Positions 1 to 9,500 of a stretch of DNA of 33,035 nt are shown one piece after another. How positions within the stretch are numbered: the stretch's first letter is position 1; each line of letters begins with the position of its first letter. Source of the DNA: a virus; the IMG/VR virus record IMGVR_UViG_3300043470_001186, positions 1 through 33,035 of that record. The stretch is one strand, 5' to 3'. Position numbers and translations under genes: made by a program. The notes beneath the pieces are model-generated. The model saw nothing but the letters and a program-made list of their open reading frames with translations, was not told the DNA's origin and searched no databases.

Positions 1-556
1 ACAGTTTTCCGTATTCAAATATCGGATCAACCTTTTTGTCATTAATTAAAATCGTAGAGGCGTTATCGTCAATTAACTTAGACCATTTGATATAGGATAC
101 GTTTACAGCATTCCTACCAGCCATAACGTTAGGTCGTAACGCAACCTTAATCCCATTACGGCTACCGTCGTTGTTACTATTGCCTTCAATACTCTGAAGC
201 AATCCGTTCTCGTCTCTACTGCCAACAATACCAATATGGTAAGCGTCGTCATTCCTGTGGCATATGACTAAGTCTCCGGGAGATCCAGTCTTACTCAATG
301 CAAGTCTACGTTTGGCAGCCCAGTAAACGACATCGCAATCTGCACTGAAAGGTAATGGCCAGTCAATACCACATTTAGTTTCAAGCTCCATGCCCATACT
401 AGATACAAAACTACAGCACCAGAAACTTCCAATAGGTGCATTGACTTGTGCGTTCCACCTATCAATTAGGAAGCCACGGTTACTGCCAAGCGGCTGTTCC
501 TCTGTGCCAACATACCGCAACGCAATATCAATTAGTGTTTGCCTGTAGTCAATCAT
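1..556 (-). CDS. CHAP/NlpC-P60-like cell-wall hydrolase (endolysin), 3'-partial
   Basis: The gene starts at 556 and stays open for 185 codons to the left edge, so its C-terminus is missing. The visible part has the layout of a CHAP/NlpC-P60 cysteine hydrolase. It has a YVGTEEQPLGSNRG entry motif near residues 15-28, a catalytic-type Cys in FWCCSF (Cys47 or Cys48), GDLVICHRNDDAYHIGIVGS with the probable catalytic His107, and SIEGNSNNDGSRNG (residues 122-135) supplying the third polar residue. Known members cut peptidoglycan peptide or amide bonds. The start is set by an AGAGGT ribosome site, and its ATG overlaps the giant protein's stop as ATGA. It could be the lysis enzyme or a virion-borne lysin for entry; its place directly after the ejection genes allows either. 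The visible end (ILINDKKV...) may begin a second domain. Family assignment is fairly secure, role less so. Confidence 0.82.
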   Translation of the reverse strand, partial: MIDYRQTLIDIALRYVGTEEQPLGSNRGFLIDRWNAQVNAPIGSFWCCSFVSSMGMELETKCGIDWPLPFSADCDVVYWAAKRRLALSKTGSPGDLVICHRNDDAYHIGIVGSRDENGLLQSIEGNSNNDGSRNGIKVALRPNVMAGRNAVNVSYIKWSKLIDDNASTILINDKKVDPIFEYGKL

Positions 557-3500
557 TCCCGCCTACCTCTTACGAATGTGTCTAATGATGCACCAAAGTC
601 TTTACCGTTGAACTCCTGCCACATATTTTTGTATTGGGCATTGTCTCGCTCTTCTTTCATAGACTTATAACGAGGTGCACCATCTTGATAGACCTTTAAC
701 CAAGCTTCATAGTCCTCATCGTATTCAGTTGCACCAGCACCAGAGAAGTTCAATGCAGACTTCATAAGGTCGAACTGTACATCGTCATCAGACAACGTAG
801 CCTCTTCATCAAATACTAAACGCTTATGCAATTTCATGTCAATGTCTTTTAATGCATCCCTAGCGGATACGTTAAAGACTGAGTTGACGATAAAGTTACT
901 CAACTCACTTGGAGCCATTTCCATTAATGTCTTCCTAAGCGAACCGTCAGGAAGAGTCTCAATCATCTTCTGCCTCCAGAGCATATAAGACTCATTAGAT
1001 GCAAATGCGTCTTCACCATCAAACGTCTTTCCGAATGCAGCCATTTTCATAGTTTGCATCATTGGAGACAACTGATTCAAAACAAACTGCTTAAACGTCC
1101 ATTCAGGTACGTCCTGCCATGCGCCAGTATCTTTAGTAAATACACGCCGTGCTATGTTTTCAGTTTGACGCAATGTCCTACCTGTAGCACCCGGCATAGT
1201 CATTTGATACTTCTTGCCCCAAGGTGTTGATATCTGGAGGAATCCATTGTTGAAAGCAAAGTTATCCATGATGACCTTGAATCCCTCAGCTCGTTCTTCC
1301 TCATCAGAACTAAATAACGACATGAAAGCAGGGACGATCAATGGCGTACTAGTAGCAAGCTTCAAACCTGCATTGCTCATGTATGCACCAAGAACTCGCT
1401 TGATAATGTGCTTGCGAACTCTCCAGTCAAATCCTTCTGATCCTAGACCATAGACTTGTCTTTCCAATGTAGTATTAGCAACGTCTTTACCAATTGCCAT
1501 ACGAGAGATTTTATTAGCACCAGACTTCAATCCAAATACCGTTAATCCAAGCACTGGGTTCAACAGCACACGGCTACGAGCATACCTAGATGAGATAAAC
1601 ATATTGGCTACAGCCTTCTGCGCTCGTGCTAATCCTTCTACATCACTATATTGGCCAGACTGATTACCGTTAAGAAGGTTAATAGCCTCTGCGTATTGGC
1701 GACGTAAGTTCTCTCGGTAATATGGACGGCTTGTGCTATCACCAGCAACCTGCGTGTTTCCACTAGCATCACGCTTGTCAGATGGCGGAACTGCTTCCTG
1801 TGTTTGTTGCCATACACGCTGGAAGTCAATCAACGCAGCAAGGTCTTTATAGAAGACGTTTGCTCGCTCAAGAGGCGCAAGGTGTGGCATTACCTTTTGA
1901 ACTACTTTGCTGTCTCCATAGTAATCCCGAAGGCGATAGTTAAGTGGAACGTCTTCTCGTTGAATGTCAGGGTTATTCAACAAGCCTTCCTTCCATTCTT
2001 TGTGCCAACGTAAGTACTCAAGGTTGAGTCCATAAGACTCAAGCATATCTAAAGTTAACCCCGGTGTTTTGGCTAAGACCTTTTCCATCATGACATGGAC
2101 ATAGTTGTCACCCCATGCACTTACAGGAATCTTACTGTTGTGAAATGCATCTCCCATCAATGCAGGAGTGTTTGGTAAAGCTGCTCCTATTGCTCGCATT
2201 GCCATGGCTGGACCAAAGCTACGGTTGTTTGGATCAGCCATGTGTTCAATCATGACTGCTGGGTTTGCAAGCATCCATGACTGGTTGAATGCTACACCCA
2301 TATCACCGCCAAGGATTAATAATCGAGCAGTACCATTCAACTCGTTGAATGCGTTTGCTACAAAATCAAGTCCCGCATGTACACCAGCCATGTTTGCTCC
2401 GCCACGAGCTTGGTAAACACCACTAGAGTCCACGTCAAATTCAACTTGATCTGGCTTTAAGGATTCATCAAGCACTACATTGACTTCATCAACTACAGCA
2501 TTTTCTGCTTCTGCTACAGGGCTTTTAGCTAATGGCGATTGAACGTCATCGGCCAATGCAAGTGGGTCATATCCCTGAGAGAATAACGAACGTCTATTCC
2601 ACTGACCCGGATCACCCGACAATGGATTCTTTCCAGTAGGAGTCTCAACTTGCTTGAACACGCTGGATTGACGAGGGTCAATTCCATCGGCAACTTCTTC
2701 TGGTGTTGGAGCTATGCCAGCAATGATGTCCTGCTCTGCAAGCAACCGACGTGCTACGTAAACTTCTACAGGTGCAATACGTCTGTTGCCACGACCAGCT
2801 GCAACATCAACAAAGTTACCAAGCGAACGACGCATTGGTGATTCTTCATTACCAACTAAGCCCATGTCAGTAATGGTGAACTTACCCTTTCCTTCATAGG
2901 TAACTTTTAAATGGCGAGGCAGTACGTTGTACATCTCACCATTAGGGTCACTCTCAATTGCATCTAGCACCTGATCAAAGTTTGCAAATTTAAACTCACC
3001 GCTATACGGTCCTGTTGGATCGTACATGTCTGCGCCCCATGAATGAGGAAGAGGTACAGTAACAACTTGCGACTGACCTACCTTTTTGCTTGACTGAAGC
3101 ATATTAATAATCGTAAGTAACTGACCGCCAGCGTATGACTTTTGACCACCAGACATCAATCCAGCAAGGCGTAGTTTTAATCCCGGAGAAGCAACTTCTT
3201 CATTGGATCGGTTTACGTAAACATTAGTATCGTTTACGTTGTCATACACCTGCTGTTGCTTACGTCCGTAACCACCGTCTGGTAACTCGTCTCCTCTGAA
3301 CAACATCTCACCAGTTGATGCCGACGTACCCTTTGATGTTGGTAAATCAAAATGCCTTGCAATGGCTTCACTACCAGCCTTGCCATCATGCACATTCTTA
3401 CCAAGTACGTAAGTTGTTTCACCTGTCACAGGATTTGTTTTAGGAGTGGCAATACGTACAGTGTTCTCAGCTTGATCAACGGCTAAATACAATATGCCAT

Positions 3501-6500
3501 TGCTATCCGCTGAAGCTTTCTCACGTAAATCAGCCGAGTACCGGTTTGCCTTACCAAACTCTTTTAAGATTACAACTGGATCCTTGCTACCATTTACCCA
3601 GATAACATCATGAATAGAATAGTCGTTATAGGACTTCATTGCAGCGGAGCGATTGTTCAAGTCTAACGACATCATATGCGCAACAGCAGATACACCTGCA
3701 TATTCTTCACCATGAAGATTTGTGCCCATGTTCTCAAGAACTTGACCAACTGGCATGCCACGCATTTGAGCGTAGGCTCTTGCTGCATTAGCAATTAAAG
3801 CTCGTTGATTGACGATGTGAGGAACCATCTCTCCATCAACTAAACCTTGAAGCGTAGAGTTAAAATCAGATACTGTTCGTTGCTTAGGTCCATCAGTCCA
3901 ATTACTGTAACCAGTAATAAAGTCACGGAGTAATCCAACTACAGTGTCATTACTAAATGCTACACCCGTTGTAGATACACCAGCATTTTGCTCAAGTATT
4001 GAAACAACCTTCTTGACTTGATCTTCATCTAGACCCTGCTTAGTCATTTCAGATTGAAATGCCGCAGCGTCTTGAGACTTCAGTAAAGCATTTGCCACCT
4101 TGTCAGCAACTTCATTGGATTCGTCAAAGCCATTGAAGTAATCCATTAAGTCAGCAGCTACATCACGAACTACAAGTCCTTCAGAACGAGCAGCTCCAGT
4201 TCGAGCAGTGTAGAACATTAACGGATGACCCTTTAAGTTGCCATCGTCAGATACTAAAAATCTACTAGTTTGAATTGGGTCGTAGTTTATCTGTGGTCGT
4301 TGCCGTATATCCTGTGATGTTAATCCAAACAACGATCGGCGAGCAGAATCTAAACCTCTATCAATACGTTCTCTTACAGCATCTTGCTCTTCTGGGATAG
4401 TTCTATTAATCCACTCATATGTGCTTACAAGTGCTTGGTCAGCATATTCTTGAATCTTTGCACCAGCTCCAAGTTGAGACATTACACCAGCAGCGTGTTC
4501 AATAGTCCCTTCATATGCATCTTGACCAACGTCATAATTACCTACGTTTTTGCTAGGCATTCCCTCTACGTTGGACATTGTGCTAATAGCACGTTGCTTT
4601 AATTGATTGTACGAAACAACATCAACACGACCAACCATACTGGATGCAAGCGCAGAAGTTTTACCCCATACATTGTACAAAACAGATGACAACTGAGAAT
4701 TCCACTGAGCAGCTCGCCCAGAAACAACAGCGTCCTGTGGCATTGTTTCTGGCTTAAGAATCATATACTTAGACTTCAGCGTTGGTTTTTCATCAGTTGT
4801 AACCAAATATGCGTAACCGTCTATTCGGTCTTTTACTGAAATACCATCAACCGAAAGTACTGGAATACCATTCTCAGAATCAAGTGCGTAATATTTCTTA
4901 CCTTGATAATCAGCAACATGTTTTCCGACTAATTCAGCTGGAACACTCTTCAACTCTACTACATTCTTATTTACATGCAGGGTAGTTGCTGTAGATATCT
5001 TTGATGCGCCCGGTACACGAGTACGTCCACCACTTAAATCTATACGTGATGTTTGGGCTGTCATTGGATCAGATGTTTTTGCTCCAGCAGCATAACCAAC
5101 AACAGGAATGTCTTTCCTTAACGTAAGTTTGGTTGGACCATCAACTAAACTGTTTGTATTCAACAGTGAGATAGTTGATCCAAGTGGCAATGGAGTAGAG
5201 TAATCACGCCCATTCTTACTTGCAACAAAAGATGAGAATGGCAATTGCCATCTATGCTGATATCCAGTTACTGCTTTCCCGTCAGCCGTTTTAGTCGTAA
5301 CCCAGTCAGGGCCTTGGTAAGAACCTGATTGCATTTTTACAACAGCCATCTTAGCAAACTCACCTACGCGAGACATAATTGCTGTAGCAGATGACGATGG
5401 GTCGTAGTTCTTGCTAAAGATTGTCGGAGTATTCATTGCTGCAGTCATCATCGTAGTGGTGACTAACTCATTAACAATAGGATTGCTGTACAGGATATCG
5501 GTTGTATCCGCATGCATATCAACAAACGATCTGAACTCAAAATCATCTAATGCGTTTTGTGCAGCAATTAAAGATTCATCAGTGGTTGCATTTGCAACAG
5601 CATCTTGTAACTCTGAGTACTTTGCTTTAAATGTCTGCTCGGCAGCTTTTAACTTGACTAACGTCTTGCCAACCTCAGAGTTTGTTTTCCCTAACGAATC
5701 GTGCAACCACTCAACTGCATTGACAGCAAAATCGAGTTTCTCCTTGTAGGGTAAAGTGTGAAACACTCCGTGAAACATTTCGTGCCCAAGGCTCAATGTG
5801 TCACGCGCTTCATCACCAGTGCGATTTAGGTGTAGGAGTAAGTTTAACTGAGCACGTTCAGTCGCACGATTCTTATTCCGTTGCGCTGTAATTGAAGCAA
5901 AGCTAGTACCAATGTTACTTGCAGGAGAGAAGTCGCTTGACTTAGCAGAACTTACAAGCACACGAGCGTTACTTGCATAGAACTCATGCTGCACCTGAGC
6001 TGCACGATGAGTGTAAATAAATGTCTCTAACTTAGAACCATAATCTGCATCACCTGCGCCAGTAAATGCATCTTTAATTACACTGCCAAATGACTTGTCC
6101 TTCTTGTAGGCAAGTGGCTGACCTTCACGCACGTCATTGATCAAACCTTCAATAATGGCAGCACGTTCCGGTGTTGCTGTTTTAGCGACTGCGGATAACA
6201 AAGACATTACGTGTTGATTGGCTGAGTCAACAGTTCCGGACTTCATCTGATAATCAACGTGACGCATTGCATAACTATATGCATGTAGGTCGTAAACGTC
6301 TGCCAAAGAAGCTGCCATGTTGTCAATAAGCATCTTCATTTCTGGGCTTGCACCTTGAACATCTAAGGCATCACGGAAGATCAACGTCATACCGTTCTTG
6401 CCCATAGCACTCTTCTGGGTAAGATCAATAGCTTCTCCAGTAGGTGTATGCCCAAACAAACCGCTTTCACTTTGTAATGGCAGTTGCCAAGTAGCATTAC

Positions 6501-9500
6501 GAATATTGGTTGAGCCGTATTCGCTAAGCCACGTAGATGCTTCTTTGACAGATGCATTGACTGCATCAAATACATCCTGACTAACAATAGATGGCTTTAG
6601 AGGCTGTGATGCGTTTAAGTCATAGATTGCATCAAAGACTGACTGCACACGCTCAACTGCACCTTCAACAACTTCACCACCACGGCCTTCATTAGCAGAG
6701 TCCATTCGTTGCTGGGCTTCTGCGTCAGTTGCTAGTAAAGAAGCAATTCGCTTGAGTACTGGGTTAACCGCAAGAGTCTTCTGCTGTACTTCTTTTACTG
6801 CAGTTGCAACACGTGCTGCATCATCTAACGTTGGGTCAACTACTTTATTGAGAAGGCCTGTCATTAACTCTTGTGCTTTTAATGCTGCATTCTCAGGGCC
6901 TTGATTCATTGCCCTAGCCATTTCGCTTTCCGTGTAAGTCTTTGCGCTTTCACGTGCTTCTGGCGTAGGTAAACGTTCAATTAATGGAGACAGGATATTA
7001 GACCAGTCTTCAACAACAAGCCTACTGCCTTGCATACCTGCACGACGAACAACAGCTTGAACGCGATTACTTGTTTCTATGTAATCCGCAAACGTACCAT
7101 TTTTGATACGGTCGGCTGCCTCCCCAATAGTCATTTCACTATTAGGGAATTTCATATCCGCAAAGTACTGACGGAACTGCGTCTCAGGCATGTCCTGCTT
7201 AGATAGGTTATTGAAAATCTCTTTCATTGCAGGATCATCTGGCTTGATGTTTTTTATAGCATCGTTCAAGTCAGACATTGAGACCTTTGGATCTGCAGAA
7301 CTGATCTTTGCCTGTTCAGCTTGCCTACGTTGAGCCTGTGCTTTTACCTCTGCAAAGAACCTTCCGTTAGCAGCGTCAAAGTCGTCAAACGTAAGAGTCC
7401 TTTTACCTTGTGATGCAGGAATCAATCCTTGCATTTGACCCTTAAGTTGTTTCACAGTTACAGAGTTTTCACTCGACTTGTTTATACCTTGGAGTCTAAC
7501 CGCTAATGCCATCTGGTCACGTTGACTTAAACGACTTGCAAAACTCCATATCTCTTGTGATGTAACTCCATTACCAATCAAAAGACTTCGTAATGGAGTG
7601 ACAACTTGTGCCATCTGCTTAGCTCTTGTTTGAATAGAAGTAGCTTGAGCAGGAGTAATGTTGGCTCCTTGAGAATTAAGCTTGTCAATGTAGTTAGCAA
7701 CACGTGTAGTTAATCGCTGACCAGATCGCCAACCATGTACTGCTTCTAACGCACGGGTATTAACATCACGCTGAACTGCTTTTTCTAAGGTAGTACCACT
7801 GAAGTGCACAGTTGCACTTATGTCGGACTGAATGTTTACTGGACGACTACCAGCATGCCATTCTGTTACAGCATCAATCATGTGATTGATTTTGTTGATT
7901 GAGTTTAAATCAGCTCCATCAATATCAAGCAATAAGACAGCACTGACAATACGCTCTTTGTGTTCAGGTAACACGTTGTCGTCATTAAGTATATTTGTCA
8001 CTGCATCTTTAGCAGTCTGTGGTTCAAGTTGCTTTGTTTGCGATACTTCAACAACAGAATCTCTGACAAATGCAATTGTTCCATTGCGGCTAAGTTTAGC
8101 TTGTGCCTCTTGCAAAGTAGCTCGGTACGCAGGATCTGGTGCTAATCCATCTGCATCAATCATTGCGTCAACTGTCTCAGTTGGGCTAAGACTTTCTTCA
8201 ACCTTTGGTGGTTCTGGTGTTACAGGCTTAGCAGGGATTGGAGCATCAAGGTCAGAAACACGCTCAAGACGCATAATGCCTTGTTGGTCGTATCCTAAAT
8301 GTGGTTGCGTTTCTGGGACCAGTGTTTCTGGGTGCGCAAGAACAGTACGTCCTCCCTCATCACCAATGATTCCCGGTAATTGGTTTGCAATCTTTACGTG
8401 AACACCGTTGTGGTCAACACCAACAACAACACCTCTATCAATAAAGTGATGAGCCAAACGACTGTTTGCACTGACGTTTCCGTTTTCATCTACGCTTGAT
8501 GCAAACCGAACTACATCACCTATACGGATAGGCATGCCTTCATGTGCGTCAAATTTTTCATCATCAAACTTACCAACATAACCATACTTGTAATTAACAT
8601 CTTCATTATCAGGCTTGCCTGTAGAAGAGATCTTTTTAAGATAGTCGTGTATCTCGTCGTTAAACTTTGTGTCAACCTTATCTAAATCACCGCCCTCATT
8701 TTTAGCGTCAGCTAACTCTTGGCGGTATTCATTTGTTTTATCTTTAAGCCACTTGCGATCCTTTTCATTAATATAAACACGACGTACACCTTCTTGTGTT
8801 CCTGTTAAATTAATGTCAAGGTAATTAACGTCAACCATTGGGCGACCAATTTGTTGCGCTTGGATTAATGGTGTTTCAGCATAGCCAGTACCAGCATAGG
8901 TTCGCTGGCGAGTTTCAACTGGCTCTAATACTTGCGTTCGCTGATTTGTGTCAGCTTCTTTTGGTATTCGCCAGATACCGCCAGTAGGATCCTGATATGT
9001 ATTAAATGCACCCTTGTTGTTAATTAAACGAGTTGGCACTACACCCTTTGATCCTTCGGCTGTAGATTTGCCTACATAGACAGTAGAAGGAAATTCTTTT
9101 CTATCTACATCGCCAAAAGATGTATCGGAATAATTAATGCCACGACCAGACCCTTGTAATCCGGGGACACCAAAGCTTTCAGCTAAGTCGTCAAGCTGTT
9201 TAGTTAATTGATCACGTTTACTTGGCGGAGCAGTACGCATGATTTCTTCTCGACTGGCAGTGTAAGAAACAGTAGGGCCAGTGCCTTCAGAGCCACGTAC
9301 AGTTCGCGTTACGGTAAAGCCACCTCGGTTAAATCCACGTACTGTGTATTGATAAACACGACCATCTGCCATCGGTGGTTGCGCCCAGTCAATACGAGCC
9401 ATGTCTTCTCGGTTAAATCGTGCAATACCTGCAGCGTAGTTTTCACGAGGTAATGCACTTACAGTAACTTCAAATGATTCCGGAGTAAGCGTATGTGACG

